Under the pieces are notes generated by a model. That model searched no databases. It worked only from the letters and a program-made list of their open reading frames with translations, and had not been told where the DNA came from. Made by a program: the position numbers and the translations under genes. Of a stretch of 64,000 nt of DNA, positions 9,355 through 20,576 are shown piece by piece. The stretch comes from Chiua virens. Taxonomy: Eukaryota; Basidiomycota; Agaricomycetes; Boletales; Boletaceae. Positions within the stretch are counted from its first letter, which is position 1. Each line of letters opens with the position of its first letter. Location: positions 744,001-808,000 of the forward strand of contig JAHNUO010000008.1 of assembly GCA_019787685.1 (NCBI GenBank). Direction: 5' to 3'.

Positions 9355-11465
9355 ATGATGGTCCCAGCAGAAGTATCTCTGCAGTCTACGCATGGTGCGA
9401 ACAGCCCCGTGCAGCTCGAAAAATCTCCGCAAGTAGATGGCCCTCCAACGGGCAGCATTGTCTGGAGGAAGCTCGATATATGGATTCTTCCGTCGTGCAC
9501 TTGCCTCTTTTTACTTTATGCCCTGGTACGTTGTTCCAACTTCCTGTTCAGTGTTGTTCAAGTATAGATGATACGCAGGACACTTCCAACATCGGGAACG
9601 CACGTCTGGCTGGTTTGCAAACGTCTTTGGCTATGTCGGATCATCAGGCGCGTCGACCGCTTCGGGTAGTTCTCTGTCCGTCCTGACAAGGTTTTTGTTA
9701 GTACTCCCTGGCTTTGACTGTGACTATGGTGTACGTGTGTGACAATGTTTGAGGTCTATGACTTACCGAACATCAGACCATATCTTTTCGCGGCATTTCC
9801 AGCCTCTTTGCTCCTGAAGGTAGGTCATAATATCATTTGAATTGCAACTAGTCATATTTTCTACCACAGCGTATAGGTCCCAATGTCATGCTTCCTACGA
9901 TGGCCATACTATGGGGTGTGGCTTCAGGGGCACAAGGTGAATAACCATTCCAATAACCCTCGATATCGGCATCTGTTGACAGGAAGTTGAGGATTCGTCC
10001 ACAATTACGCTGGGTTATTACTGTGTCGATTTTTCCTTGGGTTGGTCGAAGGTCCGGAATCTTCGGATATCTTAAGACATCCTTCCTTGCGCTCATAGTT
10101 GGACCAGGTGGCATCGTTCCTGGTATCGTTCTCTATCTCTCTCTCTTCTATCCTCGCAACAAGTTACAACTACGGTATGCATGAAACCAACATTCTAGTA
10201 TGGTGCCTGAAGCTATCCTAGCATGGCGATTTTCTTTGCGTCGGCGTCGTTAACGGGTGCCTTCTCCGGTTTGCTCGCCGCGGCTATTGACCAGATGAAT
10301 GGAATAGCTGGCAGGCCTGGGTGGGCGTGGATATTCATCATGGTACGTTCTCGTCGATCGTATGGTGCATTCACGCTCATCGGTTTGACAGGAAAGCACA
10401 ATCAGCATTGTCTTTGGTATCATCTCGTTTTTCCTTCTTCCTCGTTCACCCGAAACTGCGCGTTTTTTGACGGAGCAAGAGCGGATATATGTTATTTCTA
10501 CCCTGAAAGATGCCGGTTCCGCGTCGGAAGACGATGCTGAGGACAGCATTATTAGTTGGAACGAAGTTGTCAGAGCTGCCCAGTCCCCCCATGTGTGGTT
10601 CCTGACCATCAATGGTTTCCTCGGTGGTATGATATACATGTACCCTTTACTTCGTTTCGGTATTGACGATATCCCTTCAGGAACGATAATATTTGCAATA
10701 GCTTTGCAAGTGCCATCTGACTATGTTACGGATTTTCGACGCTGACATCCTTGATGGTAGCTTTGAGCCGACGATTGTCGCTAGTCTTGGGTATGAAGGC
10801 AACCAGGCTCAACTCATGAGTGTGCCTCCATACGCGGTCACCACTGTTCGTGCGTATTTTAACGACAAACTCGAACGTCGAATGATCACTCATCACATTC
10901 AAAAGTGGCACTCGTCTCTGCCTTTGTATCCGACCGCTATCAGCGTCGTGGGTATAGCGCCATCCTCTTTTCATCGTTGCAGGTGATCGGTTTTACCATG
11001 TTTTACTGGTACGTTGGCATCATTGCCTATCTTAGTCTCCTAGACGAACCACTGTTTGATTTCACCATCACAGCTTGCACGTCGAGTTATGTCCGCTATG
11101 CATCACTCGTCGTCTTCGTCACTGGGGCATTTGGGGCGTCGCCAGCACTCATGACATGGCAAGCAAACAACAGCGCACCGCACGCCCGGCGCGCGACTGC
11201 TCTGGCCATAAACTTCATTGCGTCCGAAATGGGGGGTATCCTCGCTACCTGGATGCTTGGGCCTTTGTCTCCGGGTCCTAACTATACTGCAGCGATGATC
11301 ACGTTTATTGCCATGTCCGTCGGTATGGTCGTTTTGTGTATCGTTAACTTGCTGTACCTGTGGCGAGAGAACCGTTTAAAGGCAGAGAAGAGGCAGAGGA
11401 TGACCAAGGATGACGAGCCTGGGGGTCTCGGAGATCGTAGTGCATGGTTTATATACAGCCTATAG
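9355..11465 (+). CDS. MFS transporter copy 2 (anion:cation symporter family), compromised
   Basis: A 12-helix secondary transporter of the Dal5/Tna1-like ACS family, whose members import vitamins, nicotinate, allantoate and similar organic anions. Family blocks are WRKLDIWILPSC, DTSNIGNARLAG, PYLFAAFPASLLLKR, YAGLLLCRFFLGLVEG, GGIVPGIVLYLSLFYPR, LPRSPETARFLTEQER, PTIVASLGYEGNQAQLMSVP and GPNYTAAMITFIAMSVGM. The C-terminal tail is KAEKRQRMTKDDEPGG. Three features weaken it: intron 2 starts with GC (about 9651); a TGA follows the usual acceptor near 9980 unless a GAG acceptor six bases downstream is used; and one extra base before the last intron (about 11008) leaves the frame open only if that intron is retained. 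It may be an early pseudogene. The substrate cannot be inferred. Confidence 0.72.
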
Positions 11466-11830
11466 ATGGTTGACCGAGGACTCAGGTGAATTCTGTGCAT
11501 CGTGACGAATGCTATGCGTGTTAGTAGTAAGTGTTACAGTGGCTGTTGCGAGTCAATGTTCTGCAGAAAATACTCAAGCTGAAGGCTTGGCAGTTTATGT
11601 AATTCAAGTTGAGTTTATGACCTGCATTTCCAAGTCATGCCAGTTCACTTTCCTTGATTCCATCCAAGTTCACCTCCCGGTGTCAACCTTGAAGCTTGAA
11701 GCTTGCAGATATGCGGTATCAGTGTGCCAACGTGCAAAAAAGAGTGGCCTGTCGACGGGCAACTACCCGAGATGCATCACCTGCAGATCAGTGGCACATC
11801 TGCGGGGGGTTCCTTACTTTCTGACCTCAT
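11466..11830. other. Spacer between MFS copies 2 and 3
   Basis: No gene is supported in these 365 bases. The sequence does not obviously match the flanks of the other copies. It carries a run of the heptamer CTTGAAG at about 11688-11705, which is the reverse complement of the CTTCAAG run near 5810. Confidence 0.4.
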
Positions 11831-11973
11831 CCCAGATGACCATCCGGTCAGGTAGCAGTACTACGAAGCATCTTTTACTGGAATGATCTGAGTTTTCAAG
11901 GAGTCCCGCTCCATTTTCAACACCGGTGCTCCTCAGGACCTGAAGTGTCGAGCTCACTTGCGGCCCGGGTGGT

Positions 11974-12109
11974 GGCCCATCAGGAAAAAGCCAGGAGCAT
12001 GGTAAGTCAGGAGCGTGATGACCCGATTCTTCAAAATTTGTAGGTTGTCTATGAACCCTTATAATACTACAGGGTGGATTATCACGCACCTGACTTTTCC
12101 CTGATGGCC
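11974..12109. mobile_element. MITE-like hairpin element upstream of MFS copy 3
   Basis: The left end GGCCCATCAGGAAAAAG plus the inner block GTCAGGAGCGTGAT is matched in inverted orientation by ATCACGCACCTGAC and TTTTCCCTGATGGCC at the right end, giving imperfect terminal inverted repeats of roughly 35 bases around a short non-coding centre. The inverted match may extend outward to about 11962 and 12122. The corresponding places upstream of MFS copies 1 (about 2645-2675) and 2 (about 8660-8700) lack this block, so they act as empty sites. It is too short to code for a transposase. A target-site duplication is not clear. Confidence 0.65.
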
Positions 12110-12356
12110 TAGCACTACGCCCACAGTGTTGGATACAATTTCGTGATCATTTCCCCTTTTAGTGCCTAGTCTGATGAACTGTTTTTGCACTAGTAGCACC
12201 GGGATTTGATGGTTGCAACGGAAAATACCGTTCGACTAAACGTCTAAGATGAAACACTCATTAGAGAAGCAGTTATAAATGTATGGTGCGTGTCCTTGCA
12301 ACAGTGTGTACGTACCGTGGGGTCTCTTTTTGATTCCCTCTCAGAGCATACTAGTG

Positions 12357-14468
12357 ATGGTCCAAGCAGAACTTGTGTCCCCACGATCTGCTAGTACTCC
12401 GCATGGTGCGAACAGGCCCGTGCAGCTCGGAAATTTATCACAAGCAGATGGCACACCGATGGACAGCATTGTCTGGAGGAAGCTCGATGCATGGATTCTT
12501 CCATCGTGCACTTGCCTCTTTCTGCTTTATACCCTGGCACGTTGTTCCAACCTTCGTGATCTGTGTTTAAATATAGATGATGTGTAGGACACTTCCAACA
12601 TAGGGAATGCACGTCTGGCTGGTTTGCAGACGTCTTTGGGTATGTCAGATTATCAGGTATGTCGGGCGCTCCGAGTAGTTCGCTACCCGTCTTGACATTT
12701 TTTTAGTATTCTTTAGCTCTGACCATGGCTATGGTGTATGTATACGACAATTCTTGGAACCTTCGCCAACTCATCGTATATCTATGTGCATCAGTCCGTA
12801 TATGTTATCGGTATTTCCATGCACCATGCTCCTGAAGGTAAGGGATGACATCATTGACATTACAGATAGTCATATTTTCTACCCCATAGCGTACAGGTCC
12901 CAATATCATGCTTCCTGCGATGGCCGTACTGTGGGGTGTGGCTTCTGCATCACAAGGTGAGTAGCCACCCCGATCGTCTTAATGTCGGGCATCTACTAAT
13001 AGGAACACGAGGACTTGTCAACAATTATTCTGAGCTGCTACTATGTCGATTTTTTCTTGGGTTGGTCGAAGGTTCGGATATCTTGAGGCATCGACCTTTC
13101 CACTCATAGTTGGATCAGGTGGAATCGTTCCTGGAATCGTTCTCTATCTCTCTATCTTCTATCCTCGCAACAGATTACAACTACGGTATGCATGAAATCA
13201 ATATCGCAGTATACCGCCTGAAGCTGTCCTAGCATTGCGATTTTCTTTGCATCGGCGTCGCTGACAGGTGCCTTTTCCGGTTTGCTCGCCGCGGCTATCG
13301 ACCATATGAATGGAATAGCTGGCAGGCCAGCGTGGGCGTGGATATTCATCATAGTACGTCTTGTCGATTGCATGGTACATTCACGCTCATCGGTTTGACA
13401 GGAAGGCATGATCAGCATTGTCTTTGGTATCGTCTCGTTCTTCCTTCTTCCTCGTTCACCCGAAACTGCGCGTTTCTTGACGGAGCAAGAGCGGATATAT
13501 GTTATGTCTATATTGAAACAGGCCGGTTCCGTATCGGAGGATGATGCTGAGGACAGCCTTATTACCTGGGACGAAGCCGTTAGAGCTGTCAAGTCCCCTC
13601 ATGTGTGGTTCCTTGCCATCATTAGCTTCCTCGGTGGTATGACACACATGTATCTCATGCCTCGTTTCGGTACTGACGATATCCCTTCAGGAACGATAAT
13701 ATTTGCAATAGCTTTGCAAGTGCCATCTGACTATGTTACGGATTTTCGACGCTGACATCCTTGATGGTAGCTTTGAGCCGACGATCGTCGCTAGTCTTGG
13801 GTATGAAGGCAACCAAGCCCAGCTCATGAGTGTGCCTCCATACGCGGTCTCCACAGTTAGTGCGTATTTCGACGACAAACTTGGACGTCGGACGTTCACT
13901 TATAAGTTTTCCGCAGTGGCTCTCATCTCTGCCTTTATATCGGACCGTTATCGCTGTCGTGGATACAATGCCATCTTCTTTGCATGCTTACAGGTGATTG
14001 GTTTCACCATGTTTTACGGTACGTCGGCGTCACCGCCTATCCGAGACGAGTCACGTTTTGACCCGGGTCATCACAGCCAGCACGTCGACCCGCGTCCGCT
14101 ACGCATCTCTCTTCTTCTCCGTCACTGGGTCGTTTGGGGGGTCGCCAGCACTCTTGACATGGCAGGCAAACAACAGCGCGCCGCACGCTCGGCGCGCGAC
14201 TGCTCTGTCCATTAATTTCATAACTGGCGAAATCGGCGGAATCCTTGCCATCTGGTTGCTCGGGTCTTTGTCTCCAGGCCCTAACTATACTGCAGCGATG
14301 ATCACGTTTATCGCCATGTCCGTGGGTACGGTCGTCTTGTGTAGCACGAATTTGTTGTATCTGTGGCGAGAGAACCGTTTTAAAGCAGAGAAGAGGCAGA
14401 GGATGACCAAGGATGACGAACCTTACGGTCTCGGAGACCGAAGCGCATGGTTTATATATAGCCTGTAG
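12357..14468 (+). CDS. MFS transporter copy 3 (anion:cation symporter family)
   Basis: The best preserved of three tandem transporter genes. Joining the exons gives an uninterrupted protein of usual ACS-family size: MVQAELVSPRS start, SIVWRKLDAWILPSC, DTSNIGNARLAG, PYMLSVFPCTMLLKR, NYSELLLCRFFLGLVEG, GGIVPGIVLYL, LPRSPETARFLTEQER, PTIVASLGYEG, SAFISDRYRCRGYN, then VRYASLFFSVTGSFGG and GPNYTAAMITFIAMSVG. The tail is charged (KAEKRQRMTKDDEP). Most introns are canonical and phase-consistent, including one at about 13075 that joins VE to GGIVPG. The first intron begins GCACGT where copies 1 and 2 have GTACGT, so it must be spliced as a GC-AG intron. The family's LDR motif reads LDT. The substrate is unknown; plasma-membrane import of an organic anion is the family expectation. 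Confidence 0.85.
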
Positions 14469-14671
14469 ATGGTGGGCTGAAGGTGAATTCAGGGATTCAT
14501 GCGCGGATGGGTCGGCAGAAACAAAGTATATACTTCAGATTCTCATGTACATTCCTTGTCTTGAATGGGTTCCACGGGGAACAAGAAGACTGACTATGAA
14601 TATAGCGACCATTTACAGCGAACAGATGTAGCTATTGTCGGTAAAGAACTACGACCTGTGTACAGGACGAC

Positions 14672-16643
14672 TTAAGACTCGGGAAGTGGAGGGGGAGCAT
14701 CGGGCTGTGGAGCGAAGATGATGTTCAGAGGGGGGGTAGTCTGACTGTCCTCATTCAAGACCGTCGCAATGATAGAGCGGCCCGCAAACGATCGTCCCGC
14801 GAGAGCCTTGAGACCAGCTTGCGCGCTTGAAGCGTCAACATACTTCACGTATACCCTTCCAACTCCGGCAGCCTCGTCCGCGCGCTGCGCATCCAAAGCG
14901 GACTGTTGACCTGGTTCTCCAGGAGCCCACTTGGACTTGTCTTTCTTGACAGGCCGAGGAATGCGCAGATCTTCAACTGGCCCGTATACGGAACATTCTT
15001 CTTTGACATCTTCGTAGATGTCACCATATTCTTGGTCGTCGACGAGATCATCCGCGGTAACCATATTCAACATGAGGAGAATCCGTGCGTCAGCAGTGTT
15101 GTTTTCACCGGCCGGCATAATTGGTCGAGGAATTTCTGGGAATTGATCATAGGGCAGATTCGGTTGTCCGGGCTTCGCACCGACAGAAGCCCTTTGAACG
15201 ACTAAGTAGCGGTCTCCGAGCTCCATGCCATTTAAGCTTTGAATAGCGACATCAGTAACAGTGACATCGACATATTCGAAGAATGCAAATCCCTGGGAAA
15301 AGCAGTGAGTCATTGCAAGAGATGCCGAGATAGAAGCGCTCACCTTCGAAGGTCCGTTACCGTTCTCCCGGACGAGGTTGAAGGCTTTGAGTTCCCCGAA
15401 GCTCTTTAGCAGCTCCTGTACTTGGTCCTCAGTCAAATAAGTTGGGAGACCACCAACAAATATTTTGTTGATCGAATCCGGTACGTTGGTGGAGACAACT
15501 CCCGGAACATGAACGCCAGATACAGTCATGTCAACACCACCATAATCTTTGGGTCGACGAATTTTGAGGGGGCCGTTGATGAAGATAATGCCGTCAAACG
15601 CCATAGCTGCTGTGGCGTCCTCAGCGCTGCGGAACTTGAATTATCATCAGCACGACGTGATAAAAATGAGATGAATAGATCCTACTTCAACAAAAGCGTA
15701 GTTCTTTTCATAATTGCATTGAACTGCAAGAACGGGGTTCCCAGGACCACCTGTACCAATACCCATCTCGATCATCTTGGAATTGAAAAAGTCGGCCAAA
15801 TTCTGCTCGTTCACGTCCGAAGTAATACTGCCGATGTATAACCGACGGGATTGCCTGGATAGATTGGGGTTGCTGCCGATTCCCATACCGAATGTCTGTA
15901 CGGGAATGGGGGGTGGAAGGCCAGCAATTCCAAGAATGGGCGGAACCTGAGTGCGATTAGCGCCTGGCAAGTTGAAGAGTCCTGTACGTTTGGATCGTAA
16001 AAATTTGATCTCATCATCTGTGGATAAGACTCACCCGTCTGCTTTGCTTGCATCGCTGAATATTGCTCATATCCGGGAGCATGAACATCCCATCCTGAGG
16101 CCTTTCGCTTTCGTTGAGACAACGGAAAGGCACCCTCAGGCGTTGGGGACCTTCTTTCTGGAGTCCCAAGGCCATCTCTTCCCCTTCCTCGGCCACGGCG
16201 TTGAGGCGAACCGCCGTCTTCCGCACGACCTCGACGGTGACCTTGGTCATCATCACGTCGATGATCACGGCGTCGATCATCGTCGTGAGGGCGCCTATGG
16301 TCCTCGTAGTCTCTTGTGCGTCCATGTTCGCGAGGAGTTCCACGCCTGTCATCCCGGCGGTACCGGTCTCTCTCTCTGTCCCGGTCTCGATGGCCATCTC
16401 GATCGCGATCCCTGTCCCTGTATTCACGGTCCCTGTGGTGTCCATCGTCATGCCTCCGACGTTCACGGTCCTCGCGATACCCACGGTCGACGCGGTCTAG
16501 AGAAAAAGAAGGAAAAGCAGTTTGCGTGAGTAACATGTTGCTGTTCAAGACAGCAGAGCGGCGGTGCGAGTGACATCCACGGGAAGGGCTAGCTGACGAA
16601 AAGAGGGAAAGAATCATAGTGCACGGATGCTGCGATGCACCAT
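14672..16643 (-). CDS. U2AF large subunit (splicing factor U2AF65)
   Basis: Binds the polypyrimidine tract at 3' splice sites with U2AF35 and recruits U2 snRNP. In order: an N-terminal arginine/aspartate/histidine-rich region (RERRRHDDGHHRDREYRDRD and similar, about 16160-16497); a region with GWDVHAPGYEQYSAMQAKQ; RRM1 with RRLYIGSITSDVNEQNLADF and NYAFVE; RRM2 with NKIFVGGLPTYLTEDQVQEL and GFAFFEYVDV; and a C-terminal UHM with VKEECSVYGPVEDLRIPRP and GVGRVYVKYVDASSAQ, ending PPLPES. Codon starts downstream of an acceptor at 16497 are secure. The first exon is not: an ATG at 16643 with a donor 19 bases later fits the phase but is only a proposal, and upstream introns at 16.70 and 16.80 kb could belong to the 5' leader. 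It is divergent from FIS1. Confidence 0.88.
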
Positions 16644-16978
16644 GAGCTCATTGTTGGCAAGAGAAAAACAAAAGCGAGCAAACGCGGGGAAAGCCAAGTA
16701 CCTCTATCGCCTCTGATTGAGTGCGAATTGGCTCATATGGCTACCTGTGAAAATCGCTGGATAGAGTCCAGAATGATGTTAAGGCTTACCTGCAGAGTCT
16801 GCCGTTTGCATATTTTTCAGTGTTGAACCTGACGATGGTGTGGTTGCTGGTAAACGTTAAACGAGAAACTCCGCGCTCACAACCCAATACACGCTGACAT
16901 CAGCAACCCGTCCCCCGTGCACCGCGTAAGTATACAGCCTCGACATCGCCGCAGTTCGTTCTCTCGTTCCGCTCAACG

Positions 16979-17649
16979 ATGCCTACCGATCTTCCCTATG
17001 CCGCTGATGCCCAGGTCTCCTTGTCGTACGACGAACTGGAAGTGCGTTTCTTTGATTTCATTTTCACTCTCTGAGCTGAGGTCTTTTCAGGTGCTGCGAT
17101 TGCAATACCAGAAAGAACTCGCTCAATCCCATGTCACCGTTCAGACAAAGTTCAACTACGCTTGGGGTTTAGTGAAAAGCCCAGTTCGCGAACACCAGGT
17201 AGAAGGCGTCCGGCTACTGCAAGGCATGTCTTTTTGACGGCCGCCAGCGCCTTCCGTTGACCGGTTTTCCTGTAGACATATACCGGACAGAGCCCACACG
17301 CCGCAGAGAGTGTCTGTACTATCTCGCCCTCGGGTACTACAAGATGGGTAGCTATACAGATGCAAAGAGCTTCAATGGTCGTGCTCCCCGTTATGATCTT
17401 GACTGAGCGCTCACTATCGACCGCAGATATCTTGCTGGAGAAGGAACCGACCAACCTTCAAGCTCAAAGTTTAGCGTCTCTTATCGAACAAGCTGTCACG
17501 AAAGGTTTGGACGTCCAATTGTGGGTGACTCCATCTTCATTGATCATATGACTGCAGAAGGATACGTCGGAATGGCACTTGCGGGAGGTTTAGCTGCTCT
17601 AGGCACGCTTGTCGTTGCTGGTCTCATACGGCGAGCAGCTCGTAAATGA
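16979..17649 (+). CDS. FIS1: Mitochondrial fission protein Fis1
   Basis: A tail-anchored outer-membrane protein of mitochondria and peroxisomes that recruits the fission dynamin. The protein starts [20 protein letters not shown] and continues [20 protein letters not shown] and [20 protein letters not shown]. The TPR-like part has [40 protein letters not shown] follows, and the C-terminal membrane anchor is [20 protein letters not shown] followed by the basic tail LIRRAARK. Length and order match the family. The intron after GVRLLQ begins GCATGT, so it is a GC-AG intron; splicing restores [12 protein letters not shown] in frame. Four introns in all. It is divergent from the U2AF gene and convergent with the M50B gene. 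Confidence 0.93.
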
Positions 17650-18046
17650 TATTGTTTCACGTACTAACACCTCTTGGTTTCATTCCGAATGTCTGTATCG
17701 CTTATTTGGCTTGTCGCTCAATTGTTATGTACGCTACACTCGAAATATTCCACTCAATCCTCACTTATTGTATCACATTATTCGTGCTTTGCACTGGACA
17801 TTACGATCAGGTCCCGGAGCTAAAGCTTTGAAGCTTCACACACGGCCAATATTGTTCGTTACATTAATTTACATGACCGTTCTAAGATGACAGCAAATGA
17901 GAGTCACTTTCAATGCAAGTGCGATATAGATACGTGGATGAACAGCAAAAAGACGAAGGTACATCCGGGTTCGTGTTTTCCGTGGGACAAGAGGTATGAT
18001 GGTTTTTGCCAGAAGACCAATTCGTTCATTGGGTCTCAGAGTAATG
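17650..18046. other. Convergent intergenic region between FIS1 and M50B gene
   Basis: About 400 bases between two 3' ends. No gene is supported; it should hold both 3' untranslated regions and poly(A) sites. Nothing repetitive was noticed. Confidence 0.4.
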
Positions 18047-19368
18047 TCAAGTGGGGAGAAAGTTGGCTGCGGTGCTCGTGAGCCAACAGTGTGCTCGAGA
18101 TTGTCCATGCTTACCCGCTTGAGCATTCATCTGATCAGTGGAAAGCTGTACGAGAGTAAAAAAAAACGATTTGGACATATCAGTGACGCTGTAGGACTCA
18201 CCTTGAACGAGGCTAACCCGAGGAATAAAAAGGATATGCACACTCCAATTTCGAAGATCATCCATGCGCACGCCCAAACTGTCGTACTCGATGAAGTGAT
18301 CTGCTACAGTTGGCTGAATACTCTTACAATGAGCAGATATGCGAGGAAACATGATGTGAAACTGTGTGCAGTCGGAATCATTGACCTTGCGAAAAAATTT
18401 GTCGTCTGCAATGTCCCCTGTAAAGAGGTCATTGCGCGAAGTCGTACATATACGGACACTACTCACAAACAACGAAGAAAACACTGAAAGGATGTTAGAC
18501 CGGTATACGAGAGGGGCAGGGGGAGCCTTACTTCATAACGCCCACGAATAAACAGTACCACCTTAGTGCTTGGCTGTGGAAAGATAAGAAAAACAGGCTG
18601 ATGTCGCCGAAGGTCACTTACGCGTGACCAATGAACCAGAAACCAACTAGAAGACCCTCATAAAGAAATGTGAGCAGTATCGTCCTTCAGCCGGTAAGCT
18701 GACCAGAGGGGTCAACACGAATGTAGTTTGCTTACAGTTTATCGCGAACGAGGACAAGAGGAGTGATTAACCCGAGGCCGAGTACGAAGCTAAGTATTTT
18801 GGCGACTAGGGTATCGAAACCACCCAACATGAATACGCCACCAAAAATGGTGGAACCCACGTATCCTGCGGGTAATATTACCATTGGTTTACCACCTTCT
18901 ACGAGTGTCGCTCCGCCCAGGTATGGATCGATGGTGACTGACAAAATCGTTCCGCCGGTCAAAATGGCCTATGTATTGGGCGCGAGATGGGCGCGATTGG
19001 CGATGGGGATCAACGTAAGCGCTTACTGCAATTATATGGCATAACTCGTGCCAGCCGATGGTGAATAACTTCAATGGATTAATCAGCGTCCGAGCGCCAG
19101 GGATGTTCCACATCCCAAAAATGACGACAGCGTATACAACTGTCTGAAGCGCCGGACAAAGTTAACTGAAATGAATTGAATGGTATACTCGACATACGAC
19201 GTATAAGACAACGACCTAAAGAGGTAGTCTTGTAAGCGCTACATTGGCAGGTTCGGGTTAGACGGAGGGGGATGAACTGACCTGGTCATGAGTAGGAGTC
19301 AACGGCGGTGTGTACGGCGGTGTGGGCAGTACTCCTGCGGGAGGCCCAGCAGGCGAGGAGGTGGACAT
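18047..19368 (-). CDS. M50B-like membrane metallopeptidase family protein
   Basis: A polytopic membrane protein with the zinc site HEXXH (GWHELCHII), as in the site-2-protease-related M50B group of fungi; substrates are not known. It starts MSTSSPAGPPAGVLPTPPYT, with a proline-rich cytosolic head, then AVVIFGMWNIPGART, the HELCH helix, SVTIDPYLGGATLVEGGKPM, LPAGYVGSTIFGGVFMLGGF and DTLVAKILSFVLGLG, then TILLTFLYEGLLVGFWFIGH, ALRWYCLFVGVMK and WDIADDKFFRKVNDSDCTQF. The family's common C-terminus FLPT occurs at the stop (18047). Exons between about 18.30 and 18.06 kb could not be resolved: the usual last membrane helix is not obvious there, so the C-terminal part may be diverged or mis-modelled. 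The start lies 335 bases from the divergent H2A gene. Confidence 0.82.
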
Positions 19369-19625
19369 GGAATGGCAGACGAACTGCCGGCTGTGTTGAA
19401 AGGAGATAAAGAGAAAAGAGAAAAGGTTGGATCGGAAGAGGACGGAGCTGAACGCGCGAAGGTTTAGGAGAGAGTTCCTCGTGCAGACGGCAAAGGCGAG
19501 AATGGACGACTCGTAAGAACTATCCAACTCTCCGTCCCCAACACGTGCAATATTTCCTTTTCTGGCGCGTCAGTCACGTGAAACTCGCGTTGATTACTTT
19601 TTTTGGAACTCCGCCCTAAACACTT

Positions 19626-19635
19626 GCTATATAGC
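19626..19635 (+). promoter_or_regulatory. TATA-like box upstream of H2A
   Basis: GCTATATAGC lies about 70 bases before the H2A start codon, a suitable place for a TATA element of a strongly expressed histone gene. No functional evidence beyond sequence and position. Confidence 0.45.
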
Positions 19636-19703
19636 AGTCGCGTCACAGAACACAGAATGACCGTTCCTCTTTCCCACTCTCATCCTCCCCTGTACCCTTG
19701 ACA

Positions 19704-20376
<673 letters not shown>

Positions 20377-20576
20377 TTAGCGTCGCCAGTACATTTGCAG
20401 TTGTTTTGTATTACATTGTCTTTATAATATACCCTATGCATCTTGTAACTGACCTTTTCTTTCGTGATTTTGGAACCATGTCAAATTGGTAGTCATAGAT
20501 TGCAAATACAATTATTAACGATCATCAGACGTGCATGTAATGAAGAATCCTTGAAGCAACCCCTAGTCATCGGTCG

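Noticed and set aside
15951..16529. Long plus-strand open frame rich in Arg, His and Ser
   Set aside because: It is the antisense of the Arg/Asp-rich head of U2AF; repetitive codons keep several frames open.
18047..18484. Single 145-codon minus-strand gene
   Set aside because: Its first part is an exon of the M50B gene (WDIADDKFFRKVN) read through introns; not an independent gene.
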